A stretch of DNA of 12,233 bases from 66-474 sp051962095 (GCA_051962095.1 JBQCCP010000055.1:1-12233), one strand, 5' to 3'. Positions 1 through 7,267 are shown, numbered from the stretch's first letter. The notes: generated by a model not told the origin, from the letters alone. Translations and numbers: made by a program.

Positions 1-1
1 C

Positions 2-367
2 AATGCCGTGCCGCGTCCGACCACGCCGCCCGTGCAGGCCGCGGCACCCGTGATCCCGGCCGCCGTGGCGCCGGCGACGCCCGCGGCATCGGCGCCCTCG
101 CCGCTGCCGCAAGCGGCCTCGCCTGCCGCGCCCGCCGGTCCGGTCGCCCCTCCGATGCCGAAACCGGAACCGGTGACGCCCTCGCTGTTCGCGGCGCCGC
201 CCGCGGCACGGCCGCTGACGCCATCACTGCCGCGTCATCCGGCGGTCCCGACGCCGCGTCCGCTGTCCGGCGCGATACGCCCGATCCTCGCGCCGGGCGT
301 GCTGCCGCCCAAGCCGGCGTCCGACGCACCCTCGCCCGCTCCCGGATCCGACAAGCCGCAGGAATAA
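2..367 (+). CDS. Pro/Ala-rich protein, C-terminal part (5' end outside window)
   Basis: The reading frame is open from the left edge to a TAA at 365-367, so about 121 C-terminal residues are visible and the true start lies upstream; the GTG at 8 is probably internal. The visible part is almost entirely proline and alanine with serine, threonine, valine and leucine, a few lysines and arginines, and no cysteine. It is low-complexity and probably disordered. There is no membrane segment, no recognisable domain and no exact tandem repeat. Similar tails or linkers occur in envelope-spanning, pilus/flagellar-assembly and regulatory proteins, but nothing here identifies the family. The codons are GC-ending, as in neighbouring genes, and the frame stays open for its full length, supporting real coding. 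It converges on the response-regulator gene, separated by 91 bp. Function unknown. Confidence 0.6.
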   Translation, partial: NAVPRPTTPPVQAAAPVIPAAVAPATPAASAPSPLPQAASPAAPAGPVAPPMPKPEPVTPSLFAAPPAARPLTPSLPRHPAVPTPRPLSGAIRPILAPGVLPPKPASDAPSPAPGSDKPQE

Positions 368-458
368 CCTGCGATTGCCGTCTCAGGCCATGGAAGGCCG
401 TTCCGGTCCGGAAGACCACAACGCATCGAACTGACGAATCGATCTGGAGAGGCAGCGA

Positions 459-1115
459 TCAGGGAGGATCGCAATACGAAGATTCTTCGGCGAGCAGTCC
501 GTGCGCGGTCAGCACGTGCGCCAGCGCGATGGTGTGCTGCACGTCCAGCTTCTCGAACAGGCGCTGCTTATAGGTGGACACGGTCTTCGGACTCAGGTGC
601 AGCCTGCCCGCGATGTCCTTGACCTGCAGTCCCCTCGCGAGCATCAGCGCCACTTCCAGTTCGCGCGCGGCCAGCGCTTCCAGCGGTGAGGCGTCGCCGT
701 CCACGGCGGCCAACGCCATTTCGCGCGCGACGGTCGCGTCGAGGTAGCGATTGCCCTGCGCCACCGTCCGCACCGCCCGCACCAGTTCTTCCGCGGGACA
801 TCCCTTGGTGAGGTAGCCCAGCGCGCCGGATTGCAACAGCCGGCGCGGAAACTGCGCGTCCTGCACCACCGTCAGGATCACGATGTGCGTGGACAGCCCG
901 GAACGCTGCACGCGTTCGGTGAGTTCGATGCCGCTCATGCCCGGCATGTGCACGTCGATCAACGCCACGTCGGGTTTCACCGCGCGCACCAGGCGCAAAC
1001 CGTCTTCCGCGTTGCTGGCCTCGCCCACCACTTCGATGTCCGGTTGCCCGGAAAGGATCAGGCAGAACCCCGAACGCACCAGTTCATGATCGTCCACCAA
1101 CACCACGCGAATCAT
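459..1115 (-). CDS. uvrY: GacA/UvrY-like two-component response regulator (NarL/FixJ family)
   Basis: A 218-residue response regulator, the usual GacA/UvrY length. The receiver domain (about 1-120) has the acidic pair D8/D9, phospho-acceptor D54 in a LIDVHMPG context, T82 and K104. A LuxR-type helix-turn-helix follows (about 147-208), with a conserved segment around LSPKTVSTYKQRLFEKL. The stretch around FPRRLLQSGALGYLTKG closely matches the GacA/UvrY/SirA subgroup. In gammaproteobacteria these proteins are phosphorylated by BarA/GacS and activate small RNAs that titrate CsrA/RsmA; that role here is inferred from family likeness. The ATG at 1115 is preceded on its strand by a purine-rich GGGGAGAG ribosome-binding site. 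No sensor kinase is present, and uvrC, a frequent neighbour of this gene, is not the next gene downstream. It is divergent from the PLP enzyme gene, 92 bp away. An alternative is another NarL-family regulator. Confidence 0.8.
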   Translation of the reverse strand: MIRVVLVDDHELVRSGFCLILSGQPDIEVVGEASNAEDGLRLVRAVKPDVALIDVHMPGMSGIELTERVQRSGLSTHIVILTVVQDAQFPRRLLQSGALGYLTKGCPAEELVRAVRTVAQGNRYLDATVAREMALAAVDGDASPLEALAARELEVALMLARGLQVKDIAGRLHLSPKTVSTYKQRLFEKLDVQHTIALAHVLTAHGLLAEESSYCDPP

Positions 1116-1154
1116 GCCGCTCTCCCCAGAGTGTGCCGATGCGGGTATTCCGCA

Positions 1155-1183
1155 ACCCTAGACCGCGACCGCCGCGATTGCAA
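1155..1183 (-). promoter_or_regulatory. Candidate sigma-70 promoter for the response regulator
   Basis: On the minus strand, TTGCAA (1183-1178) lies 17 bp before TAGGGT (1160-1155). The -35 matches 4 of 6 consensus bases and the -10 only 3 of 6. Transcription would begin near 1148, leaving an untranslated leader of about 33 nt that contains the GGGGAGAG ribosome-binding site. The spacing is right, but the -10 is poor, so this is tentative. Confidence 0.3.
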
Positions 1184-1195
1184 GCCGCGGCCCCC

Positions 1196-1201
1196 TACAA
1201 T
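1196..1201 (+). promoter_or_regulatory. -10 box (TACAAT) placed for leaderless transcription of the PLP enzyme gene
   Basis: TACAAT matches 5 of 6 bases of the -10 consensus and ends only 6 bp before the ATG at 1208. Transcription normally starts about 6-8 bp after the -10, so the mRNA would begin at or next to the A of the start codon, without a Shine-Dalgarno sequence. None is visible upstream. No convincing -35 is seen at 16-18 bp; the region around 1172-1179 is GC-rich. Confidence 0.5.
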
Positions 1202-1207
1202 GACGGC

Positions 1208-2269
1208 ATGTACACATGGACCCGTCGCGCGATTGCCGCGCTCGAAGCCGAGGCCGCGCGTTCGGCTGACACCCACCTGATCCGCCTCGACCTGCCCGCG
1301 TTCCCGGGCATCCCGCTGTACTTCAAGGACGAGTCGGTGCATCCCACCGGCAGCCTGAAGCACCGGCTGGGCCGCTCGCTGTTCCTGTACGCGATCTGCA
1401 ACGGCTGGCTCGACGAAGACCGCCCGGTGATCGAAGCCTCCAGCGGCAGCACCGCGATTTCGGAAGCGTACTTCGCGCGCCTGCTGAACCTGCCGTTCTT
1501 CGCGGTGATGCCGTGCAGGACATCGAAGCAGAAGATCGCGCAGATCGAGTTCTTCGGCGGCATGTGCCACCTGATCGACGGCACCGACGTGTATGGCGCC
1601 GCGCAGCAACTCGCGCGCGAGCGCGGCGGCCACTACATGGATCAGTTCACCTACGCCGAGCGCGCCACCGACTGGCGCGGCAACAACAACATCGCCGAAT
1701 CGATCTTCCGCCAGATGCAGCGCGAAGCCGATCCGGTGCCGCGCTGGATCGTGGTCAGCGCCGGCACCGGCGGCACGTCGGCCACGCTCGGCCGCTACAT
1801 CCGCTACGGCTGCGCACAGCGCGCCGAGACGCGGCTCGCGGTGGTCGATCCCGAGAACTCGGTGTTCTGCGACTACTACGAGAGCGGCGACGCCAGCCTG
1901 AAGCTGGAGTGCGGCTCACGCATCGAGGGCATCGGACGGCCGCGCGTGGAACCTTCGTTCCTGCCGCGCGTGATCGATCGGATGATCCGCGTCGCCGACG
2001 TCGACAGCATGGCCGCGCTGCGATTGCTGGAAACCCTGCTCGGACGCCGTTGCGGTGGTTCCACCGGCACAAATTTTGTCGGCGCGCTGCAGTTGATGTC
2101 GGAAATGAAGGCGGCCGGCGAAACCGGCCCGGTCGTGACGCTGATCTGCGACGGCGGCGAGCGCTACGCAGGCACCTACTACAACGACGCGTGGCTCGGG
2201 GCGGAGAACCTGGACATCGCGCCCGCGCTCGCGCGGCTGAAACGGATCGCCGATACCGGCGGCGCCTGA
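1208..2269 (+). CDS. PLP-dependent cysteine synthase-family protein, Cds1-like (probable L-cysteine desulfhydrase)
   Basis: A 353-residue fold-type II PLP enzyme. The PLP lysine is K51 in PTGSLKHR, a substrate loop SSGST is at 79-83, and the phosphate-binding loop GTGGT is at 187-191. A Gly-rich segment with GGSTGTNF lies near 283-290, and DGGERY at 315-320 is near the C-terminus. The last motifs and the SSGST form resemble the Cds1 group, whose mycobacterial member degrades L-cysteine to pyruvate, ammonia and sulfide, more than classical CysK/CysM. The activity is inferred; cysteine synthase or cystathionine beta-synthase-like chemistry cannot be excluded. The ATG at 1208 is chosen over the in-frame GTG at 1133 because homology begins after 1208 and a -10 box sits between the two. 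It is followed 19 bp later by the FUSC-family gene and is probably cotranscribed with it. Confidence 0.78.
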   Translation: MYTWTRRAIAALEAEAARSADTHLIRLDLPAFPGIPLYFKDESVHPTGSLKHRLGRSLFLYAICNGWLDEDRPVIEASSGSTAISEAYFARLLNLPFFAVMPCRTSKQKIAQIEFFGGMCHLIDGTDVYGAAQQLARERGGHYMDQFTYAERATDWRGNNNIAESIFRQMQREADPVPRWIVVSAGTGGTSATLGRYIRYGCAQRAETRLAVVDPENSVFCDYYESGDASLKLECGSRIEGIGRPRVEPSFLPRVIDRMIRVADVDSMAALRLLETLLGRRCGGSTGTNFVGALQLMSEMKAAGETGPVVTLICDGGERYAGTYYNDAWLGAENLDIAPALARLKRIADTGGA

Positions 2270-2288
2270 CGCCTGGAAACGCCCGCGC

Positions 2289-4409
2289 ATGACCGCCCTT
2301 GCCCGCCTGCGCGAAGATCCCCTGATCCAGGTGCTGCTGCAGACCGGCAAGCGCGACGTGCCGGTGACCGTGGCGGTGCGCAATACCGCGGCCATCGTGC
2401 TGCCGCTGCTGGCTGGCGCGCTGACGGGCCAGCTTCTCGCCGGACTCGGCGTGTCGGCCGGCGCGCTCAACACCATGTTCGCCGACCAGCCGGGACCGTA
2501 CCGGCTGCGGCTGCGCCGGATGCTGCTGACCTCGGCCGCGGCCGGTGTCGCGGCGTTTTCGGGCGCTGTGCTCGGGCAATGGCCGGCGGCGTTGTTCGTG
2601 GCCGCGGCGCTGTGGGGTTTCGGCGCGGCGCTCCTGGTCGCGGTGGATGCGCACCTCACGCGCGTGGGCCTGACCAGCCTGATCCTGCTGGTGGTGCTTG
2701 GGGCGGAACCGCAGACGGTAGCGCACGCGATCCCGGAGGGCCTGCTGATTTTCGCAGGGGGCTTGTTGCAGACGCTGTTCGCGATCGCGGCGTGGCCGCT
2801 GCAGCGCTACCGGCCCGAGCGCCTGGCGCTTGCGCAGGGATTCCGCGGCCTCGCCGACTTCGCGCGCAGCCGATCCATCGATGACGTCGCGGTCGCGCTG
2901 CCGCCTTCGCTCAACGACTTGCAGGCGTTGCTGTTCGGCGCCGGAAGTGCGCGCGGACGCGCGGTCGAAGCGTTCCGCGTGCTCGCGGAATTATCCGAAC
3001 GCATCCGACTGGAACTGTTCGCGCTCGGGCACCAGCAGGCCGGCTGCGAGGTGTCCGAAGTCCGCGCGCTGCTGGAGCGTGCGCGCAGCGTGGCTGCGGA
3101 TGTCCTGACCACGATCGCGATCGCGCTGGAACAGGCCGCGCCGCCCGACTCCACCGCGGCGCTCGATGCCTACGCACAGGTGATTGCCGCGATCGAAGCC
3201 GCGCCGGCATCACCGGATGCCGACGTCGCGAATGCGCGCATCGCGGCGCTGGGCGGCCAGTTGCGCGCTGCGGTGCGCAACACCGACACAGCCGGCAGTC
3301 GCGGCGAAATCCGCGCGTTGCGTTCGGAGTTCCGTCTGCCGCGCGCGCTGCAATCGGCCAATCCGTTTCCGACCCTGCGCGCGAACCTGCGATTGTCGTC
3401 GCCGGCATTCCGGCATGCCTTGCGTTGCGGCGCGTGCGTCGCGATCGCGCTGGCGCTGTCGCACGTGCTGCCGCTCTCGCGCGGCTACTGGATGCCGATG
3501 ACGGTGGCGATCGTGCTGAAGCCCGATTTCGGCGCCACCTGGCGCTACGGCTTGCTGCGCGTGGCCGGCACACTCGGCGGCCTGCTGCTCACCACCGCTG
3601 TCCTGCACTTCGGCGGCCTCGGCGGCTTCTGGACTTCACTGGCGTTGATGGCGGTACTGTGTTTCGCGTTCCGCGAACTCGCGACGGTGCACTACGGCAT
3701 CGCGGTGGTGTGCCTGACCGGCCTGGTGGTGATCCTGCTCTCGTTCTACGGCATTCCGGCGGCGGATTCGGTGCTGGCGCGCAGCATCGACACCGCGCTC
3801 GGCAGCGCGCTGGCGCTGCTGGCGTATCTGCTTTGGCCGACCTGGGAGCGCGGCCGCGAGCGCGAAACGGTGGCGCGCATGCTGGACGCCTACCGCGACT
3901 ACCTGATGGCCGTCCTGCACGGCAACGCTCAGGCCCGCCACGACACCCGGATCGACGCGCGCGCGGCGCGCAGCGCTGCGCAGGCATCGCTGGACCGGCT
4001 GCGCAGCGAACCGGCCAGCCGCGCCAACGTGCCGCGCGCCGAAGCATTGGTCGCGCAGGCCAACCGGCTGGTCCGCGCCGCGATGATGCTGGAGGCCGCG
4101 CGCAGCGATGGCGCATTCGATGCGGAACTCGAGGGCTTCGCCGGCGCCTGTGACGCCGCGCTTCGGGAAGCAGCCGCGGCGCTGCGCGAATCGCGCGCGC
4201 CGCACGGCGAGTTCCCGCTGCGTTCGCGGCAACGCGCGCTGCTGGCGTCGCTGGCGGAGGAATCCGACGCGTTCACGATGACGCTCCGCGATGCCAGCGA
4301 TCGCGTCGTCGATGCGATCGACAGCCTGCTGCACGCGTTAGCGCGCGCAGGAGCGCCGGATCCTCGCTGCCGGCCTGATCGCGGGAACCGCGCGGATGCC
4401 GCCCTATAA
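2289..4409 (+). CDS. FUSC-family inner-membrane protein (YccS/AaeB-like putative exporter)
   Basis: A 706-residue protein with the two-bundle layout of the FUSC (fusaric acid resistance/aromatic acid exporter) superfamily. A hydrophobic N-terminal block spans roughly residues 30-170. It is followed by a soluble, Ala/Arg-rich helical region (about 175-370), a second membrane block (about 376-522) with the conserved-looking RGYWMPMTVAIVLKPDFGATW segment split across residues near 397-420, and a cytoplasmic helical tail (about 525-700). Family members include AaeB, which exports hydroxylated aromatic carboxylates, and YccS/YhfK of unknown substrate. The substrate here is unknown. It lies directly before a pathway whose intermediates are aromatic amino acids such as 3-hydroxyanthranilate, so export of such compounds is a possible, untested role. 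No periplasmic adaptor (AaeA/HlyD-like) gene is nearby. The ATG at 2289 has only a weak GGAA upstream. The TAA stop falls inside the next gene's -10 box. Confidence 0.8.
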   Translation: MTALARLREDPLIQVLLQTGKRDVPVTVAVRNTAAIVLPLLAGALTGQLLAGLGVSAGALNTMFADQPGPYRLRLRRMLLTSAAAGVAAFSGAVLGQWPAALFVAAALWGFGAALLVAVDAHLTRVGLTSLILLVVLGAEPQTVAHAIPEGLLIFAGGLLQTLFAIAAWPLQRYRPERLALAQGFRGLADFARSRSIDDVAVALPPSLNDLQALLFGAGSARGRAVEAFRVLAELSERIRLELFALGHQQAGCEVSEVRALLERARSVAADVLTTIAIALEQAAPPDSTAALDAYAQVIAAIEAAPASPDADVANARIAALGGQLRAAVRNTDTAGSRGEIRALRSEFRLPRALQSANPFPTLRANLRLSSPAFRHALRCGACVAIALALSHVLPLSRGYWMPMTVAIVLKPDFGATWRYGLLRVAGTLGGLLLTTAVLHFGGLGGFWTSLALMAVLCFAFRELATVHYGIAVVCLTGLVVILLSFYGIPAADSVLARSIDTALGSALALLAYLLWPTWERGRERETVARMLDAYRDYLMAVLHGNAQARHDTRIDARAARSAAQASLDRLRSEPASRANVPRAEALVAQANRLVRAAMMLEAARSDGAFDAELEGFAGACDAALREAAAALRESRAPHGEFPLRSRQRALLASLAEESDAFTMTLRDASDRVVDAIDSLLHALARAGAPDPRCRPDRGNRADAAL

Positions 4410-4419
4410 TCGGCGGCAT
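4396..4419 (+). promoter_or_regulatory. Perfect 8-bp inverted repeat around the kynurenine-cluster -10 box (candidate operator)
   Basis: ATGCCGCC at 4396-4403 is the exact reverse complement of GGCGGCAT at 4412-4419. The 8-bp spacer between them contains the TATAAT hexamer, and the right arm runs into the ATG of the ACMSD gene (4418). A repressor dimer bound here would cover the -10 and the start point. The same repeat in RNA could form a hairpin only in transcripts coming from upstream through the FUSC gene, because a start at the ATG would exclude the left arm. The GC-rich arms make chance symmetry more likely than usual. Confidence 0.4.
4405..4410 (+). promoter_or_regulatory. Consensus -10 box (TATAAT) for leaderless transcription of the kynurenine cluster
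   Basis: A perfect TATAAT in GC-rich DNA ends 7 bp before the ATG at 4418, which places the expected transcription start on the A of the start codon. No Shine-Dalgarno sequence is visible. The hexamer contains the TAA stop (4407-4409) of the upstream FUSC gene, so terminus and promoter are superimposed. No good -35 is seen at 16-18 bp, where the sequence reads like CGGGAA; an activator may be needed. Confidence 0.6.
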
Positions 4420-5443
4420 GTTGAAGATCGACGTCCATTCGCACATCCTGCCGCCGGAATGGCCCAATCTCGCCGAGAAATACGGCGATGCGCGCTTTCC
4501 GGTGATGGTCAACACCGGCGGACACCACCGCATATACCGCGACAACAAGTTTTTTCGCGAGATCTGGAAAAACTCGTTCGACGCCGAATTCCGGATCGAG
4601 GAATGCAGGAAGCTCGGCCTCGACGTGCAGGTGATTTCCACCGTGCCCGTACTGTTTTCGTACTGGGCCAAGCCGAACCAGGCGCGCGAACTGCACCGGC
4701 ACTTGAACGCGCACACCGCGGAAGTCTGCCGCGAGCATCCGCGCCACTACGCAGGCATCGGCACCGTGCCGCTGCAATCGCCACGCCTCGCGATCGAAGA
4801 AATGGAGCACTGTGTCGAGCAGCTTGGGCTCCAGGGCGTGCAGATCGGTTCGCACGTCAACGACTGGAACCTCGACGCGCCGGAGCTGTTTCCGTTCTTC
4901 GAAGCCGCAGCCGACCTCGGCGCCGCGATCCTGATCCATCCGTGGGACATGATGGGGAAGGAAACCATGCCGAAATACTGGCTGCCGTGGCTGGTCGGGA
5001 TGCCGGCCGAGCAGTCGCGCGCGGCCTGCTGCCTGATCTTTGGCGGTGTGCTGGAACGCCTGCCTTCCCTGCGGATCGCGTTCGCGCACGGCGGCGGCTC
5101 GTTCCCGTACACCATCGGCCGCATCGAGCACGGCTACCGGATGCGCCCGGATCTCGTCGCCACCGACAATGCGCGCGCGCCGCGCGAATATTTCAAGCGC
5201 CTGTTTTTCGACTCATGCGTGCACGATCCCCAGGCGCTCCGCTATCTTCTAGATGTCGTCGGGGAAGACCGCGTGATGCTGGGCACGGACTATCCGTTTC
5301 CGCTGGGCGAACAACAGCCAGGAAGCGGCATCGATGCACTTAAATTGCAGCCGCGCCAGCGCAACCGCGTGTTCCACGGCGCCGCACTGGAATGGCTCGG
5401 GTTGCCCGAACAACGATTCACCGCCGCTTCGGAGGTTTCATGA
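4418..5443 (+). CDS. nbaD: 2-amino-3-carboxymuconate-6-semialdehyde decarboxylase (ACMSD)
   Basis: A 341-residue amidohydrolase-superfamily zinc enzyme that converts ACMS to 2-aminomuconate-6-semialdehyde, the branch point between tryptophan catabolism and quinolinate/NAD synthesis. The DVHSH motif gives zinc ligands H7 and H9. H174 in LIHPWDM and D291 in GTDYPFP are the other expected ligands, and H224 in AHGGGSFP is the expected catalytic histidine. R47 and R235 sit where the substrate-binding arginines of characterised ACMSDs fall, within a few residues. The length is typical. The start is the ATG at 4418, 7 bp after TATAAT. The stop overlaps the next gene's start as ATGA. 3-Hydroxyanthranilate dioxygenase, which makes the substrate, and the downstream semialdehyde dehydrogenase are not in the window. 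All metal and catalytic residues are present, so it is probably active. Confidence 0.92.
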   Translation: MLKIDVHSHILPPEWPNLAEKYGDARFPVMVNTGGHHRIYRDNKFFREIWKNSFDAEFRIEECRKLGLDVQVISTVPVLFSYWAKPNQARELHRHLNAHTAEVCREHPRHYAGIGTVPLQSPRLAIEEMEHCVEQLGLQGVQIGSHVNDWNLDAPELFPFFEAAADLGAAILIHPWDMMGKETMPKYWLPWLVGMPAEQSRAACCLIFGGVLERLPSLRIAFAHGGGSFPYTIGRIEHGYRMRPDLVATDNARAPREYFKRLFFDSCVHDPQALRYLLDVVGEDRVMLGTDYPFPLGEQQPGSGIDALKLQPRQRNRVFHGAALEWLGLPEQRFTAASEVS

Positions 5444-5955
5444 ATCGCACTACCGGTTTGCTGCTGGTGTTTTGCACTGCCTGCGCGCTGGCGATCGCAC
5501 CCGCCGCGTTCGCGGCCGATTATTCGCTCGCGAACGGCGGGGTGAAATTCTCCGCGCCCGACGCCTGGCCGATGCTGATGGAGAAGCTGGACGGTCCGCG
5601 CCAGTTCGTCGCGCTGCAGGTGAAGAACCCGGGTGACGCCAACGCGCTGGCGCGCATCACGGTCACCGCCGAGCAGGTCGATGGCGTCCAGGGCTTCCAG
5701 AAGTTCCTCGCCGACGGCACCGCGCGCGCGCAGAAACTGCCGGGCTATCTCGCCGCCCGTTCGCTGGGCGATTCGTCCGGCCTGCGCTACACCGCCACCG
5801 AAAACCACGAGAAGAACGCCTATACCGAGGTGTACGCGTACCGTTCCAACCTCGCGATCCAGGTGCGCTGCATCCGGCCTGCGGCGGCGCCGCAGGACTG
5901 GCGCGAGACGTTCGACGCGGGCTGCCAATCGATCGTTGCTGCGGTGGAAAAATAG
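5440..5955 (+). CDS. Small secreted protein of unknown function inside the kynurenine cluster
   Basis: A 171-residue protein with a clear Sec signal peptide: a short basic start (MNR), a hydrophobic core through about residue 20, and a probable signal-peptidase I cleavage after AFA at 25. The mature protein, about 146 residues, has no further membrane segment. It has two cysteines (C144 and C162), which could form a disulfide in the periplasm. A pattern of beta-strand-like stretches, an APDAWP segment at 39-44 and an alpha-helical end with W154 recalls small PsbP/Mog1-like or DUF1795-type domains, but this is a weak impression. The start is well fixed: GGAGG at 5431-5435 precedes an ATG at 5440 that overlaps the ACMSD stop, implying translational coupling. 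The in-frame ATG at 5392 is rejected because it would bury the signal peptide. No function recognised. Confidence 0.8.
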   Translation: MNRTTGLLLVFCTACALAIAPAAFAADYSLANGGVKFSAPDAWPMLMEKLDGPRQFVALQVKNPGDANALARITVTAEQVDGVQGFQKFLADGTARAQKLPGYLAARSLGDSSGLRYTATENHEKNAYTEVYAYRSNLAIQVRCIRPAAAPQDWRETFDAGCQSIVAAVEK

Positions 5956-5976
5956 GCCAGGGAATCGCGTTCCACC

Positions 5977-7263
5977 ATGTCGCACTCTTTTGATTTCCGC
6001 GCCGACATCGAATGGGCGCGCACGCAGGACGATGGCGATCCACTGCGGGGGTTTCGCAACGAGTTCCTGATTCCGCCGCACGGCGATGGCGAACAGACCT
6101 ATCTTGTCGGCAACTCGCTCGGACTGCAGCCGCGCGGGGTGCGGCAGGCGCTGCTCTGCGAACTGGATGACTGGGGGCGGCTGGGCGTAGAAGGCCATCT
6201 GCACGCCCGCCATCCGTGGCTGCCCTACCACGCCGAGGTGCGCGACGGCCTGGCCGAGGTGGTCGGCGCGGAGCGGGTCGAAGTCGTTACGATGAATTCG
6301 CTCACCGTCAATCTCCATTTGTTGATGGTGAGCTTCTATCGTCCGACGCCGCAGCGCCACGCGATCCTGATCGAGCGCCAAGCCTTCCCTTCGGACCGCG
6401 ACCTTGCCGCGTCGCAGATCCGCTTCCACGGCTACGATCCCGCCGAGGCGCTGATCGAACTGGACGCCGATGAGCCCCATGGCACGCTGTCGATGGAGGC
6501 GATCGAACGCGCCCTCGCGCAGCACGGCCAGCGCATCGCGCTGGTGCTGTTGCCGGGCGTGCAATATCTGACCGGGCAGGCCTTCGATCTCGCCGCGATC
6601 ACGAAGCTGGCGCACGCGCAAGGCTGCAAGGTCGGTTTCGATTGCGCGCATGCGGCCGGCAACCTCGACCTGCGCCTGCACGACAGCGACTGCGAGTTCG
6701 CCGCGTGGTGTTCCTACAAATATCTCAACGCCGGTCCGGGCGCGGTCGCCGGCGCGTTCGTGCACGCGCGGCATGCCCGCGAAGCGCTGCCCCGCTTCGA
6801 AGGCTGGTGGGGACGCAACGAAGCCACGCGTTTCGAGATGCGCCCTGAATTCGACGCCACGCCCGGCGCCGACGGCTGGCAGTTGTCCAATCCGCCGATC
6901 CTGGCGCTCGCGCCATTGCGGGTTTCGCTGGAACTGTTCCGTCGCGCGGACATGTTCCGCCTGCGCGAGAAGTCGCGGCGGCTCACCGGCTATCTGGAAT
7001 GGCTGATCGAATCGCAACTGCACGACACCCTGGAAATCCTGACGCCAGTCGAACCCTCCCGCCGCGGCGCGCAACTTTCGCTGCGCGTGCGTGCCGGTCG
7101 CGACGCCGGCAAATCGCTGTTCGAGTATCTGGTCGCGCATGGCGTGCTGGGCGACTGGCGCGAACCCGACGTGATGCGCGTCGCGCCCGCGCCGCTCTAC
7201 AACACCTTCGCCGACTGCCTGCGCTACGCGGAAACCGTGCGTGCGTGGCGCGGCGCGCACTGA
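5977..7263 (+). CDS. kynU: Kynureninase
   Basis: A 428-residue cytosolic PLP enzyme of the aminotransferase class V fold, normal length for the family. It hydrolyses kynurenine to anthranilate and alanine, or 3-hydroxykynurenine to 3-hydroxyanthranilate and alanine. The early GNSLGLQP motif is at 45-52. The cofactor region carries D222 in FDCAHA and the Schiff-base lysine K248 in WCSYKYLNAGPG. The EGWWGRNE segment (275-282) and a later LSNPP motif are typical. With KMO beside it and ACMSD upstream, the hydroxylated substrate is the likely one. It starts 21 bp after the secreted-protein gene. An AGGGA at 5959-5963 lies somewhat far from the ATG, so initiation may depend on coupling. The gene is intact. 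Confidence 0.95.
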   Translation: MSHSFDFRADIEWARTQDDGDPLRGFRNEFLIPPHGDGEQTYLVGNSLGLQPRGVRQALLCELDDWGRLGVEGHLHARHPWLPYHAEVRDGLAEVVGAERVEVVTMNSLTVNLHLLMVSFYRPTPQRHAILIERQAFPSDRDLAASQIRFHGYDPAEALIELDADEPHGTLSMEAIERALAQHGQRIALVLLPGVQYLTGQAFDLAAITKLAHAQGCKVGFDCAHAAGNLDLRLHDSDCEFAAWCSYKYLNAGPGAVAGAFVHARHAREALPRFEGWWGRNEATRFEMRPEFDATPGADGWQLSNPPILALAPLRVSLELFRRADMFRLREKSRRLTGYLEWLIESQLHDTLEILTPVEPSRRGAQLSLRVRAGRDAGKSLFEYLVAHGVLGDWREPDVMRVAPAPLYNTFADCLRYAETVRAWRGAH

Positions 7264-7267
7264 TCCC

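Noticed and set aside
401..413. TTCCGG-T-CCGGAA palindrome between the convergent genes as a terminator
   Set aside because: A one-base loop is too small for a stable hairpin and no T-run follows on either strand.
1133..1207. Upstream in-frame GTG start (1133) for the PLP enzyme
   Set aside because: The extra residues are not family-like, the -10 box at 1196-1201 would lie inside the coding region, and the ATG at 1208 fits the leaderless geometry.
1513..2292. 259-codon plus-strand frame inside the PLP enzyme gene
   Set aside because: Extremely arginine-rich out-of-frame translation of a recognisable enzyme; no independent coding signal.
3929..5131. 400-codon minus-strand frame opposite the FUSC and ACMSD genes
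   Set aside because: It spans two confident plus-strand genes and a promoter, with shadow-type composition.
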